In this document: positions 1 to 8,350 of the stretch, one piece after another | How positions within the stretch are numbered: the stretch's first letter is position 1 | Layout: the number at the start of each line of letters is the position of its first letter | Source of the DNA: Salipiger abyssi | Lineage (GTDB): Bacteria; Pseudomonadota; Alphaproteobacteria; Rhodobacterales; Rhodobacteraceae | Assembly (NCBI RefSeq): GCF_017311415.1 | Contig: NZ_JAEKIS010000001.1 | Location: 124,001 to 188,000, forward strand | Direction: 5' to 3' | Length of the DNA: 64,000 bases | Made by a program: the position numbers and the translations under genes | The notes under the pieces: generated by a model | The model's database searches: none | The model's input: the letters and a program-made list of their open reading frames with translations, nothing else | What the model was told of the DNA's origin: nothing

Positions 1-135
1 TTCTTCGACATCCGCCTCGGAATAATCGCGGTAGCCGCTGTCGCGCCGGAGCGGCGTCAGCAGCCCCTCGGTCTCGTAGTAGCGCAGCATCCGCACGCTC
101 ACGCCGCTGCGCTCGGAAATCTCGCCGATCTTCAT
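1..135 (-). CDS. MerR-family transcriptional regulator, N-terminal part (runs off window)
   Basis: The start codon is at 135 and about 45 residues are visible before the gene leaves the window. The N-terminus MKIGEISERSG followed by VRMLRYYETEGLL is the helix-turn-helix and wing of a MerR regulator, a family of DNA-distorting dimeric activators. It is divergent from an alpha/beta hydrolase gene, with a MerR-type dyad between them, so it probably controls that gene and itself. The effector-binding C-terminus is outside the window, so the inducer cannot be guessed. Confidence 0.9.
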   Translation of the reverse strand, partial: MKIGEISERSGVSVRMLRYYETEGLLTPLRRDSGYRDYSEADVEE

Positions 136-152
136 TGCCGCGTCCTTTTTGC

Positions 153-183
153 TTGACCCTGACAGCACTGTCAGGGTGCAGGA
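153..183 (+). promoter_or_regulatory. MerR-type operator/promoter of the hydrolase gene
   Basis: A -35-like TTGACC (153-158) runs into a perfect inverted repeat with 9-bp arms, CCCTGACAG and CTGTCAGGG, separated by 2 bp (157-176). A dyad beginning at the -35 box and filling an over-long spacer is the hallmark of MerR-controlled promoters. The -10 box near 177-183 is weak. The element lies between the divergent merR gene and the hydrolase start at 218. Confidence 0.7.
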
Positions 184-217
184 GAGGGCCGGTCGGATCA
201 AGAAGGAGACCGGAGAA

Positions 218-1012
218 ATGTCGAAAATCGAGTATGTTCAGGCGGATGGCGCGCGGATCGGCTATCGCGACGACGGTGACGGGCCGGCGCTGGTGCTGGT
301 GCATGGCACCGGCGGCGACGGCGAGGCCAACTGGGGCGAGGTGCTGCGCGGCCTGCCGGGGCGGCGTATCCTGCGGCCCGATTACGCGGGCTCGGGCCTG
401 ACGGAGGGCGCGACCGAGCGGCTGACACTCGACCGGCTGGCGGATCAGGTGCTGGCCGCCGCCGATCATGCCGGGGTCGATGTCTTCGACCTCGTCGGGT
501 TCTCGCTGGGCGCGGCGGTGGCGCTGCGGATCGCGGCGCGTCATCCGGGTCGCGTCCGCCGGCTGGTGAGCCTCGGCGGTTTCGTCACCGGCGGCGATCC
601 GCGCTCGCGCCTGCAATTCGATCACTGGGTCGAGCTGGCGGGGCGCGACCGCGAGGCCCTTGCCCGGCTGATCCTGCTGACCGGGTTCAGCGCCGATTTC
701 GTCGCCGGGATGGGCGATCTCGACGCGGTGGTGGCGCAGATGGTGGAGACGACGAACTGGGAGGGAATGGCGCGGCAGGCGATGCTCGATACCGCGGTCG
801 ATGTCTCGGCGGATCTGGCGGCGATCCGCGCGCCGACGCTGGTGCTGGGCAACCGCCACGATCAAATGGTGCCGCCTTCGGCCTCCGTCGCGCTGGCCGA
901 AGGCATCGCGGGCGCGCGGCTCGGCTGGATCGACGGGCCGCACCTGTCGCCGATGGAATGCCCCGACGCGGTCGCGGCGGCGATCGCTGATTTCCTGCGG
1001 GAAGAGCGCTGA
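218..1012 (+). CDS. alpha/beta-fold hydrolase
   Basis: A 264-residue alpha/beta hydrolase, cytoplasmic because no signal peptide is seen. The oxyanion-hole HGTGG is near residue 29. The nucleophile elbow GFSLG puts Ser96 as nucleophile, and a late histidine in GPHLSP is the probable catalytic His. The start at 218 is chosen over an upstream in-frame start because AAGGAG lies 8 to 15 bases before it and the MerR promoter is at 153-183. The natural substrate is unknown. Its induction by the divergent MerR protein is inferred from the shared operator region. Confidence 0.85.
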   Translation: MSKIEYVQADGARIGYRDDGDGPALVLVHGTGGDGEANWGEVLRGLPGRRILRPDYAGSGLTEGATERLTLDRLADQVLAAADHAGVDVFDLVGFSLGAAVALRIAARHPGRVRRLVSLGGFVTGGDPRSRLQFDHWVELAGRDREALARLILLTGFSADFVAGMGDLDAVVAQMVETTNWEGMARQAMLDTAVDVSADLAAIRAPTLVLGNRHDQMVPPSASVALAEGIAGARLGWIDGPHLSPMECPDAVAAAIADFLREER

Positions 1013-1090
1013 CGAGCGCGACCTGGCAGGTTGACGGACGGGGGCAGGATCGAACATGGTTGGAAAATCGAAACTTGTGCATCTTTTGGA

Positions 1091-1104
1091 TTGAGAATTC
1101 TCAA
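1091..1104. promoter_or_regulatory. 14-bp perfect palindrome just upstream of a lysR start
   Basis: TTGAGAATTCTCAA is a perfect palindrome ending two bases before the GTG start of the LysR-type gene. LysR proteins bind interrupted dyads of the T-N11-A kind, so this is a reasonable autoregulatory site. No Shine-Dalgarno sequence is visible between the palindrome and the start. Confidence 0.5.
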
Positions 1105-1106
1105 CT

Positions 1107-1994
1107 GTGACAGATCTCGCACCCGTCCGAACCCTGAATCTCGATGCCCTGCGCAGCTTTGTGGCGATCCATGAGACGGGCTCATTCCGCCGTGCCGCCG
1201 CGCGGGTCAACCTCTCGCCCTCGGCGGTGAGCTTGCAGATCGGCAAGCTTGAGGACGTTCTGGGGCAGCGGCTGCTCGACCGCAATGCGCGACGGGTCGC
1301 GCTGACCGAACAGGGCGAACGGCTGTTGCTTCAGGCGCGGTCGCTGCTGTCGCTCAGCGACGAGACCATGGCGATGTTTCGGACCCCGGCGCTCGAAGGG
1401 CGCATTGCACTGGCCGCGCCGCATGACCTCGGCATGTCATTCGTGCCGCAGCTGCTGGGCCGGATGGCGGAGCGCTATCCGCGCATTCGTGTCGATGTGC
1501 GGCTCGGCGCCTCTGGAGAGATGCTGGACGGGTTCCGGGCAGGTCGGAGCAATGTCGTGCTCTTCAACGATGTCGGGCCGCCGGAGATAACCTCGCTGCG
1601 GCTGCGGTCGGAGCCGCTGGCCTGGCTCATGGCGCGCGGCGGGCGGGCGCATCTGGAGGATCCGCTGCCACTGGCCATGGCCGAAACCGGATGCTCCTGG
1701 CGCGAGGCCGCGCTCGCCGCGTTGAGTGCGTCGCAGCGGCCCTGGCGCATCGCCTATTGCAGCGACACCTCGATGGGGCAGGTCGCGGCGCTGCGGGCCG
1801 ATCTCGCGCTGGCCGCTCTGCCTCGCTCTCTGGCGCAGGGCGATCTGGTGGAGGTGCCGGAGACAGCAGCGCTGCCGGCGCTGCCCCAGACGGAAATCCG
1901 CATCGCCCATGACGACAGCGCGCTGGCCCGCGCGATGGTTTCTCTTGCCGGTGACACGGCAGAGGCCGCGCTGTCGGCGCTGCGGGCGGGCTGA
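1107..1994 (+). CDS. LysR-family transcriptional regulator
   Basis: A 295-residue protein. The winged HTH is at about residues 10-70 (LDALRSFVAIHETGSFRRAAARVNLSPSAVS is split here as the typical LysR HTH region), followed by a co-inducer-binding domain of type 2 periplasmic-binding fold. The GTG at 1107 is the only start that keeps the HTH, and no strong RBS precedes it. The gene is codirectional with the hydrolase 94 bp upstream and is followed by a separately promoted merR gene. It does not sit divergent to any gene here, so its target and inducer cannot be inferred. Confidence 0.9.
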   Translation: MTDLAPVRTLNLDALRSFVAIHETGSFRRAAARVNLSPSAVSLQIGKLEDVLGQRLLDRNARRVALTEQGERLLLQARSLLSLSDETMAMFRTPALEGRIALAAPHDLGMSFVPQLLGRMAERYPRIRVDVRLGASGEMLDGFRAGRSNVVLFNDVGPPEITSLRLRSEPLAWLMARGGRAHLEDPLPLAMAETGCSWREAALAALSASQRPWRIAYCSDTSMGQVAALRADLALAALPRSLAQGDLVEVPETAALPALPQTEIRIAHDDSALARAMVSLAGDTAEAALSALRAG

Positions 1995-2018
1995 CCGGCG
2001 CGAGGCCGAAATAACGCC

Positions 2019-2049
2019 TTGACTTAGAGCGCGCTCGAACCCCTAGGCT
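2019..2049 (+). promoter_or_regulatory. MerR-type promoter with 19-bp spacer
   Basis: TTGACT (2019-2024) and TAGGCT (2044-2049) are separated by 19 bp. The spacer holds a self-complementary GAGCGCGCTC (about 2027-2036). Long spacers with an internal dyad are typical of MerR-regulated promoters. Transcription would begin near 2056, which excludes an upstream ATG at 2053 and fixes the merR start at 2080. Confidence 0.75.
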
Positions 2050-2079
2050 CGGATGCGTCTTGATGAGAAGCAGGGTGTC

Positions 2080-2505
2080 ATGAAAATCGGTGAGCTTGCG
2101 AAACGCAGTGGTCTGTCGGCTCATACCATCCGCTACTACGAGCGGATCGGCCTCTTGCCATATGCCGATCGCGATGCCGGCGGGCGGCGCGATTACGACG
2201 AGTCGATCCTCGTCTGGATCGCCTTTCTCGATCGGCTGAAGACCACCGGCATGCCCATTCGCGAGATGCTGCACTATGCGGAATTGCGCGCGGAGGGCGG
2301 TCATACCGGCCCCGAGCGGCGGCGCATTCTGGAAGCGCATCGCGACCGGGTGCGCACCCATCTGGCCGATTTGCAGGCCTGCCTTCTCGTCCTCGACACC
2401 AAGATCGACACCTATGTCGAAGCGGAGAAAAGGACGCATTCCCATGACGATACAGAACACTCCCACAAAGCAGGGCCGATTGGAGCGCGGTCAGCGCGCG
2501 CTTGA
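2080..2505 (+). CDS. MerR-family transcriptional regulator
   Basis: A 141-residue MerR protein. It starts MKIGELAKRSGLS, with the recognition helix and wing in HTIRYYERIGLLPYADR, then a dimerisation coiled coil (roughly residues 75-125) and a short His-rich tail (HSHDDTEHSH) that could bind metal, although no cysteine ligand set of metal sensors is visible. The ATG at 2080 is chosen because the promoter at 2019-2049 lies upstream of it. Its 3' end overlaps the next gene by 62 bp in another frame, so the two are surely cotranscribed. It resembles the aldehyde/stress-responsive MerR subfamily that regulates adjacent small oxidoreductase or decarboxylase genes. Confidence 0.9.
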   Translation: MKIGELAKRSGLSAHTIRYYERIGLLPYADRDAGGRRDYDESILVWIAFLDRLKTTGMPIREMLHYAELRAEGGHTGPERRRILEAHRDRVRTHLADLQACLLVLDTKIDTYVEAEKRTHSHDDTEHSHKAGPIGARSARA

Positions 2506-2857
2506 GGCCATCGACGGGCAGGCCGGGCAGAACGTGATTGACGCGCTGGCCGATATCGCGCCGGATTTCGCCACCTACCTGTTCGAGTTCCCGTTCGGCG
2601 ACATCTATTCGCGCCCGGGCCTATCGTTGCGCGACCGCGAGATTGCCACCATTGCCGCGTTGGCGGCGATGGGAACGGCTCAGCCGCAGCTCAAGGTACA
2701 TATCGAGGCCGGGTTGAATGTCGGGCTGAGTCGAGAGGAGATCACCGAGATCCTCATGCAGATGGCGGTTTACGCGGGCTTTCCCGCCGCGCTTAACGGG
2801 CTCTTCACCGCCAAGGAGGTCTATGCGGCGCGGGCGGATACGGAGGCGGGCACATGA
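2444..2857 (+). CDS. carboxymuconolactone decarboxylase family protein
   Basis: A 137-residue all-helical protein of the carboxymuconolactone decarboxylase/AhpD fold. The conserved block LSLRDREIATIAALAAMGTA, then HIEAGLNVGLSREEITE and a final FPAALNGL segment, match that family. There is no AhpD-like CxxC, so disulfide reductase activity is unlikely. The start at 2444 follows AAAAGGA by 9 bases and lies inside the 3' end of merR. The overlap suggests translational coupling and regulation by MerR. The substrate is not known. Confidence 0.85.
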   Translation: MTIQNTPTKQGRLERGQRALEAIDGQAGQNVIDALADIAPDFATYLFEFPFGDIYSRPGLSLRDREIATIAALAAMGTAQPQLKVHIEAGLNVGLSREEITEILMQMAVYAGFPAALNGLFTAKEVYAARADTEAGT

Positions 2858-2884
2858 GCCCGACCCGGTGGCGTCTCATCGCCC

Positions 2885-3309
2885 AGATGCTTGCGGCGGC
2901 GGTTCTACCGACACGCGAACCGCCGCCTGCGCCATGGGCAGGCTATCCCGGATCTCGCCATCTGCCGCGACGATACCTGCGGTGCCATTGACCCGTGCCC
3001 TGCGCCGGCGTTCGAAATCCATGAACAGCATGCCGATCTGTGGACTGGCCTTGATATCCCCGAGGCGTTGTAGAGCCCGCTGCCGGTGAAATCCGGGAAG
3101 ACCGACGATCCCTTGCCGGTCACCCGAAGCATCGGGAGCGGGGCGTACACAGCATCTGCGTCTCCGTGACCTATCGGGGGCGATTGCTCTGCTGTCCAGA
3201 CCGAAGAACTGGTCGTCAAGGGCCAGCCGGTCGCCTGCCGAAACGTCGGCCACCAGATCGGCGGGGCCGATCCCTCCTGCGGGAAAGGCGAGCGTGCCGT
3301 GCCCTTCAC
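2885..3309 (-). pseudogene. decayed FMN-binding split-barrel (pyridoxamine-phosphate-oxidase-like) gene
   Basis: Read on the minus strand, one frame gives RVTGKGSSVFPDFTGSGLYN. The neighbouring frame continues LGDIKASPQIGMLFMDFE and then RRRRARVNGTAGIV. Joined, these make the core of a pyridoxamine 5'-phosphate oxidase-like FMN-binding protein, with a frame change near 3060-3075. The N-terminal third is poorly recognisable and the usual C-terminal segment is missing. No intact reading frame remains. The remnant fills most of the gap between two convergent genes. Confidence 0.55.
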
Positions 3310-3398
3310 CGCCTTAGAGCCTGTCGTTCCCCTTGAGGCTGTCGTGATCTGGAGAGCCGATATCGTTCAGCGCGTTCGAAACCGACAGAGCGCTCGGG

Positions 3399-4769
3399 TC
3401 AGCCCAGCACGGTTTTCACCGCGTCCGCCGTCACCGAGACGATCTCGTCCGCTTCCGCGCGGGTCAGGCAGAGCGGCGGCGCAAAGCCTAGGATGTCGCC
3501 CTGCGGCATGGCCCGCGCGATCACGCCGCGCTCCAGCATCGCCGCCACGACCTTGGCGCCCTTGCCTTCGGAGGTGTCGAAGAAGCGGCGGCTGTCGCGG
3601 TCGGCGACCAGCTCCACCGCGCAGAGCATGCCTTCGCCGCGCACCTCGCCGACATTTGCATGCGCGCCGAGCGCGTCGCGCATGGTCCGGGTGAGATAGG
3701 CGCCGGTGTCTGCGGCGTTCTGCACGAGGCCAAGCTCGTCGATCAGCTTGAGGTTGGCGATGCCGGCGGCGGCGCCGATGGGGTGGGCGGAATAGGTCCA
3801 GCCATGGCCCAGCACGCCGTATTCGTCGGTGCCCTGCATCAGCACATCCCACATGCGCTGCCCGACGATGGTGGCCGAGAGCGGCGCATAGGCCGAGGTC
3901 AGCCCCTTGGCCGAGGTGATGAGATCGGGCTTGATGCCATAGTGATCCGAGCCGAACATCGCGCCCAGACGCCCGAAGCCGGTCACCACCTCATCGGCGA
4001 TGAGCAGGATGTCATGCTTGTCCAGCACCGCCTGGATCGCCGGCCAGTAGCCCTCGGGCGGTGGCACGATGCCACCGGTGCCCAGCACCGGCTCGCCGAT
4101 GAAGGCGGCGATGGTCTCGGGCCCCTCGGACTCGATCAGCGCCTCCAGCTCGGCGACGCAATGGGCGGTGAAATCCGCCTCGGTCATCGCGGTGTCGGGG
4201 CGGCGGAAATAATAGGGCGCCTCGGTATGGATCACCTGCGCCAGCGGCAGATCGAATTTCTTGTGGAAGAGCTCCAGCCCGGTGAGCGAGCCGGTCATCA
4301 GGCCAGAGCCGTGATAGCCGCGCCAGCGCGAGATGATCTTCTTCTTCTCGGGCCGTCCGAGGATGTTGTTGTAATACCAGACCAGCTTGATGTTGGTCTC
4401 GTTCGCATCCGAACCGCCGAGGCCGAAATAGACCCGCGCCATGTGATCGGGGGCGCGGTCCATCACCATCTTGGCCAGGGTGATCGAGGCCTCGGAGCCG
4501 TGGCCGGCATAGGCGTGGTAATAGCTGAGTTCGCGCGCCTGCCCGGCGATGGCCTCGGCGATCTCCTGACGGCCATAGCCGACGTTCACACAGTAGAGCC
4601 CGGCGAACCCGTCGAGCAGGCGGTTGCCGTCGCGGTCGGTGATATAGACACCTTCGCCACCGGTGACGATGCGCTGCGGCGCCTCGCCCCGGGCGAACTG
4701 GCCGAGATGGGTGGAGGGGTGGAAAAAGCTCTCGCGGTCCCATTTTCCCAGTTGATCGTTCGTCAGCAT
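3399..4769 (-). CDS. class III PLP-dependent aminotransferase (Atf of ectoine catabolism, probable)
   Basis: A 456-residue omega-type aminotransferase. The PLP-binding aspartate is in [11 protein letters not shown] (Asp259) and the Schiff-base lysine in SAKGL (Lys288). GGSDANETN is the phosphate-binding region. A strong GAAAGGAGAG precedes the ATG. It lies 11 bp downstream of the semialdehyde dehydrogenase and in the same block as asnC and eutBC. This matches the asnC-ssd-atf set of marine Rhodobacteraceae, where Atf converts 2,4-diaminobutyrate to aspartate semialdehyde. From sequence alone, beta-alanine, GABA or putrescine could equally be the donor. Confidence 0.85.
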   Translation of the reverse strand: MLTNDQLGKWDRESFFHPSTHLGQFARGEAPQRIVTGGEGVYITDRDGNRLLDGFAGLYCVNVGYGRQEIAEAIAGQARELSYYHAYAGHGSEASITLAKMVMDRAPDHMARVYFGLGGSDANETNIKLVWYYNNILGRPEKKKIISRWRGYHGSGLMTGSLTGLELFHKKFDLPLAQVIHTEAPYYFRRPDTAMTEADFTAHCVAELEALIESEGPETIAAFIGEPVLGTGGIVPPPEGYWPAIQAVLDKHDILLIADEVVTGFGRLGAMFGSDHYGIKPDLITSAKGLTSAYAPLSATIVGQRMWDVLMQGTDEYGVLGHGWTYSAHPIGAAAGIANLKLIDELGLVQNAADTGAYLTRTMRDALGAHANVGEVRGEGMLCAVELVADRDSRRFFDTSEGKGAKVVAAMLERGVIARAMPQGDILGFAPPLCLTRAEADEIVSVTADAVKTVLG

Positions 4770-4780
4770 ATGCTCTCCTT

Positions 4781-6238
4781 TCAGCCCCAGTCGCGGCAGA
4801 CGTATTTGATATCGGTAAAGGCCTCGAGCCCCTGGCGCGCGCCCTCGCGGCCCATGCCCGATTGCTTGACCCCGCCAAACGGGATCGGCGCGCCGGTGAC
4901 CTTCGTGCGGTTCACCGCCACCATGCCGAATTGCAGCGCGCGGGTGAGGCGGTAGATGCGGCGCGGATCGAGGCTGTGCACATAGGCGACCAGCCCGTAT
5001 TCGGTGGCGTTGGCGCGCCCGATCACCTCCGCCTCGTCGTCGAAGGGGGTGAGGGGGGCAACCGGGCCGAAGGTCTCCTCCGACATGATCGCCGCGTCGT
5101 CTGTCACATCGGCCAGCACCGTGGGCCGGAAAAAGAGCGGCCCCAGCGCCGGGTCGACGGCGCCGCCGGTGAGCAGTTTTGCGCCTTTGGTCAGCGCGTC
5201 ATTCACCTGAAGCGCCTGCTTTTCCACCGCGCGCTCATGGATGAGCGGGCCGATGTCGGGATCGTCCATGCCCTTGCCGAGCCGCAGCGCCTCGGTGGCG
5301 CGGGCAAAGCGCTCGCAGAATTCCTGATAAAGCGGGCGCTGGATGTAGAAGCGGTTGGCGCCCAGGCAATCCTGCCCGGAGGTGGCGAATTTCGCCTTGA
5401 TCGCCTCGGCGACGGCGCGGTCGAGATCCGCATCCTCGAAGACGATGAAGGGCGCATGCCCGCCTAGCTCCAGCACCAGCCGCTTCACCGTATCGGCAGA
5501 CTGGCGGTAGAGCAGCCGCCCGATCTCGGTGGAGCCGGTGAAGGAGAGGGCGCGCACGCGGGCGTCGGCCGTCCATTCGCCGACGATGGTGGCGGCGTCG
5601 CCGATCACCGTGTTCACCGTGCCGTCGGGGAAGCCGGCGCGGCGCGCCAGCTCGGCCAGCGCCAGCGCCGAGAGCGGGGTTTCGGCGGAGGGGTGGATCA
5701 CCACGGTGCAGCCGGCGGCGAGCGCGGCGGCGGCCTTGCGGGTGATCATCGCCGAGGGGAAGTTCCACGGCGTGACGAGCGCCGCGACCCCCACCGGTTC
5801 GCGCCAGAGCTCCATCTCGGCATCGGGCAGGTGGCTGGTGACGCCCTCGATATTCGGGCGCAGCGCCTCTTCGGCATAGAACTGCACGAAGCTCGCGGCA
5901 TAGTCGATCTCGCCGCGCGCCTCGCTCAGCGGCTTGCCCTGTTCGGCCACCATGAGGCGCGAGAGATCCTCCTTGGCGGCCATGATCAGCGCGTGCCAGC
6001 GGTGCAGGATCGCGGCGCGGTCCTGCGGCAGCATGGTGGCCCAGCCGGGAAAGGCCGATTGCGCGGCATCGACGGCGGAGCGGGCACCGCTCGCATCGCT
6101 CATCGCCACCTGGGCGATCAGTGCGCCGGTGGCCGGGTCGCGCACGGCGAGGCGGCCCTGGCCGGGGAAATCGCCCGCGTTTTGAAGAAGTTCTGGATCG
6201 GTGAGGCCGAGCGTGGGCCGGTTCGACAGATCGGTCAT
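4781..6238 (-). CDS. NAD(P)-dependent semialdehyde dehydrogenase (Ssd/GabD-like)
   Basis: A 485-residue aldehyde dehydrogenase of the succinate-semialdehyde type. PWNFP is at 157-161, the nucleotide-binding FTGS at 233-236, the general base Glu257 is in LELGG, and the nucleophile Cys291 is in GQDC. The ATG at 6238 is preferred over the in-frame GTG at 6244 because AAGGAGGT sits 8 bases before it and only 2 before the GTG. It is cotranscribed with the aminotransferase (11 bp apart). In the ectoine pathway the equivalent enzyme oxidises aspartate semialdehyde to aspartate. A GABA route is the alternative. Confidence 0.88.
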   Translation of the reverse strand: MTDLSNRPTLGLTDPELLQNAGDFPGQGRLAVRDPATGALIAQVAMSDASGARSAVDAAQSAFPGWATMLPQDRAAILHRWHALIMAAKEDLSRLMVAEQGKPLSEARGEIDYAASFVQFYAEEALRPNIEGVTSHLPDAEMELWREPVGVAALVTPWNFPSAMITRKAAAALAAGCTVVIHPSAETPLSALALAELARRAGFPDGTVNTVIGDAATIVGEWTADARVRALSFTGSTEIGRLLYRQSADTVKRLVLELGGHAPFIVFEDADLDRAVAEAIKAKFATSGQDCLGANRFYIQRPLYQEFCERFARATEALRLGKGMDDPDIGPLIHERAVEKQALQVNDALTKGAKLLTGGAVDPALGPLFFRPTVLADVTDDAAIMSEETFGPVAPLTPFDDEAEVIGRANATEYGLVAYVHSLDPRRIYRLTRALQFGMVAVNRTKVTGAPIPFGGVKQSGMGREGARQGLEAFTDIKYVCRDWG

Positions 6239-6380
6239 GGTCACACACCTCCTTTATGCGCTCAGGCTAGGGGAGGTCGGGGAGAGAGTTTTCGCGGATT
6301 TGCCTGCCGGGAAAGAAATATTCTCTGTTCTGCGGGCCGGCGGGAGGAAAGCTCTCTGCGCGAGCGTGTGGAGCACGCGA

Positions 6381-6751
6381 TGGGCAGATTGCCCACCCTA
6401 CCGGTTGTGCGTTGTCCAGGGCGCGGGACAAGGCCGAAGGCCGCCTCTCACACATCGCAAAGCGATGTGTTGCCGACAGGCGTTTGCAAGCAAACGCCGA
6501 GAGGCGCGCCATCGTCATGCCGAAGGCATGCCTCTGGCATGACCCGTTCCGTCGCACCAAAGGTGCGCCGTTAATAATCGGCACGCCTTCGGCGTGACGG
6601 GCTGGCGATTTGGCGACGCGAGCGTTTTGTTGAAAGGCCCTTCGGACTTGGTCAGGATGAATCGAGAGGTTCGTAAATCGGATCGCCAACCCGCAGGCCG
6701 GCGATTGTGCGGCTCCCGCTATACGCGCCCGTAGGGTGGGCAATCTGCCCA
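6381..6751 (+). repeat. modular inverted-repeat element, copy A (longest, with hairpin array)
   Basis: Bounded by perfect 21-bp inverted repeats (6381-6401 and 6731-6751), each containing the small hairpin TGGGCA-GAT-TGCCCA. Inside are core 1 (GCGGGACAAGGCCGAAGGCC, about 6423-6442), an array of hairpins (ACACATCGC/GCGATGTGT at 6450-6470, GGCGTTTGC/GCAAACGCC at 6479-6498, CATGCC/GGCATG at 6516-6530, CGCACC/GGTGCG at 6553-6567, CACGCC/GGCGTG at 6582-6596), then core 2 containing GGCTGGCGATTTGG and ATCGAGAGGTTC. Two further copies lie at 29353-29615 (reversed) and 63099-63358. No coding potential is seen. The copy fills the 549-bp gap between ssd and asnC. Confidence 0.9.
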
Positions 6752-6787
6752 CCACACCCGACACAACGCCGACAGCGCCACCGCCCT

Positions 6788-7267
6788 CTACCCGCGCAGC
6801 AGCCCAAGCGCCGGCGGCTCGTCCTTCACCGGTTTGGTCACGATATAGCTGTAATAGCGCCGCACCCCGGCGCGGCTTTCCAGGAGCCCGTCCATCAAAG
6901 TCTGGAACGCCGCCACATCCGGCGCCACCACCTGCATGAGATAATCGTAGCCGCCGCCGATCGCCCAGCAGCCGGTCACCGGATCGAGCCGCGCCACCGT
7001 GCGCTCGAAGATCTGAAAGCTCTCCGCGCGGTGGCTCTCCAGCTCGACGGTCACAAAGACCTGCACATGCGGGCCGATCCCGGCGAGGTCGATCTCGGCG
7101 CGGTAACCGCGGATCAGTCCGACCTGCTCCAGCCGCTTCATGCGCTCCCAGCAGGGCGTTGGCGACAGGTTCACCCGCGCCGCCAGTTCGGTCTTGGCGA
7201 TGCGGCCCTCGCGGCAAAGGGTTGCGAGGATGGCGATGTCTCTGGCGTCGAGGCGGGTGGCGGTCAT
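6788..7267 (-). CDS. Lrp/AsnC-family transcriptional regulator (ectoine-type AsnC, probable)
   Basis: A 159-residue Lrp/AsnC protein. It has an N-terminal HTH (AKTELAARVNLSPTPCWERMKRLEQVGLI) followed by a RAM ligand-binding domain with the family GGGYDYLMQV block. The start at 7267 is chosen for family length, and an upstream extension to 7363 has no family support. It lies upstream of ssd-atf on the same strand and divergent from eutBC, as in the ectoine-catabolic clusters of Ruegeria-like bacteria, where AsnC responds to a pathway intermediate. Repeat copy A separates it from ssd. Confidence 0.88.
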   Translation of the reverse strand: MTATRLDARDIAILATLCREGRIAKTELAARVNLSPTPCWERMKRLEQVGLIRGYRAEIDLAGIGPHVQVFVTVELESHRAESFQIFERTVARLDPVTGCWAIGGGYDYLMQVVAPDVAAFQTLMDGLLESRAGVRRYYSYIVTKPVKDEPPALGLLRG

Positions 7268-7295
7268 ATTCCGCTTGTTCCGGTCGGCGGCGGGT

Positions 7296-7311
7296 TTGTC
7301 AATCTGGACAA
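7296..7311. promoter_or_regulatory. candidate AsnC operator in the asnC-eutB divergent gap
   Basis: TTGTC-AATCTG-GACAA is a perfect 5-bp inverted repeat with a 6-bp spacer. It is 29 bp upstream of asnC and about 80 bp upstream of eutB. Lrp/AsnC proteins bind short imperfect dyads of about 15 bp, so the size fits, but this assignment is based on position and symmetry only. Confidence 0.4.
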
Positions 7312-7393
7312 CCCTCGCAAGCCTCCAGGAGGCGGCACTGGACATTGTGACCGGCCCGGCCAATGCTGCGGTAAAGAGGCGATGGCAGGGCGT

Positions 7394-8350
7394 ATGGTCA
7401 CTCTCGAAGACGTCACAGCGGCGCGCGCATGGATCCGGGACAGGGTGCGCCTGACGCCGGTCAAACCGTCAGCCGCGCTGTCGGCGCTTGCGGGTGGACC
7501 GGTCTGGCTGAAATGCGAGCATCATCAGGAGACCGGTGCCTTCAAGCTGCGCGGCGCTGCCAATGCGGTGGCGCGGCTGGGAGAGGTGGCCGGTGTCACC
7601 ACCGCCTCCACCGGCAATCACGGCAGGGCGCTGGCGTTTGCGGCGCGGCAGGCGGGGCTGCCGGCGGTGATCTGCGTCTCGCGGCTGGTGCCGGAGAACA
7701 AGCGTGCCGCGATCACGGCGCTCGGTGCCGAGGCGCGGGTGAGCGGGGCGAGCCAGGACGAGGCCTTCGACGAGGCGCGGCGGCTGGAGCGAGAGGAGGG
7801 CTTTGCGCTCATCCCGCCCTTCGATCATCCGGACATCATCGCCGGGCAGGGCACGCTGGGGCTGGAGATCCTCGACCAGCTGCCCGGTGCCGCCACGCTC
7901 GCCATTCCGCTCTCCGGCGGGGGGCTGCTCGCCGGCGTCGCGCTGGCCGCCAAGGCGCTGCGCCCGGAGATCCGCATCATCGGCATCAGCATGGAACGCG
8001 GCGCGGCTATGGCGGCAAGTCTCAGCGCCGGGCATCCGGTCGAGGTCGAGGAGGTGGAAACGCTGGCCGACAGCCTCGGCGGCGGCATCGGGCGCGACAA
8101 CCGGCTGACCTTCGCGCTCTGTCGCGACCTGATGGACGGGCTGATCCTGCTCTCGGAGGCCGAGATCGCCGCCGGCATCCGCCATCTCGCGCGCGAAGAC
8201 GGCGAGACGGTCGAGGGCGCCGCCGCCGTCGGCGCAGGGGCGGTGCTGGCGGGCAAGCTGCGCGCCGGGGGTGGCCAGCTGGTGCTGGTGCTTTCGGGCG
8301 GCAATATCGATCCGGCGCTGCACCGGGAGATCGTCGGGGAGACATCATGA
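7394..8350 (+). CDS. eutB: EutB-type threonine-dehydratase-like enzyme of hydroxyectoine utilisation
   Basis: A 318-residue PLP enzyme of the threonine dehydratase/serine racemase fold. The PLP lysine is in TGAFKLRGA, the phosphate-binding loop is SGGGLLAG, and TASTGNHGRA contacts the cofactor. The pairing with an overlapping EutC-like gene and a divergent AsnC regulator points to EutB, thought to help convert hydroxyectoine to ectoine together with EutA and EutC. The start at 7394 gives the family-typical MVTLEDV. An ATG at 7382 is equally possible and neither has a good RBS. No eutA is present here. A catabolic threonine dehydratase is the alternative. Confidence 0.75.
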   Translation: MVTLEDVTAARAWIRDRVRLTPVKPSAALSALAGGPVWLKCEHHQETGAFKLRGAANAVARLGEVAGVTTASTGNHGRALAFAARQAGLPAVICVSRLVPENKRAAITALGAEARVSGASQDEAFDEARRLEREEGFALIPPFDHPDIIAGQGTLGLEILDQLPGAATLAIPLSGGGLLAGVALAAKALRPEIRIIGISMERGAAMAASLSAGHPVEVEEVETLADSLGGGIGRDNRLTFALCRDLMDGLILLSEAEIAAGIRHLAREDGETVEGAAAVGAGAVLAGKLRAGGGQLVLVLSGGNIDPALHREIVGETS

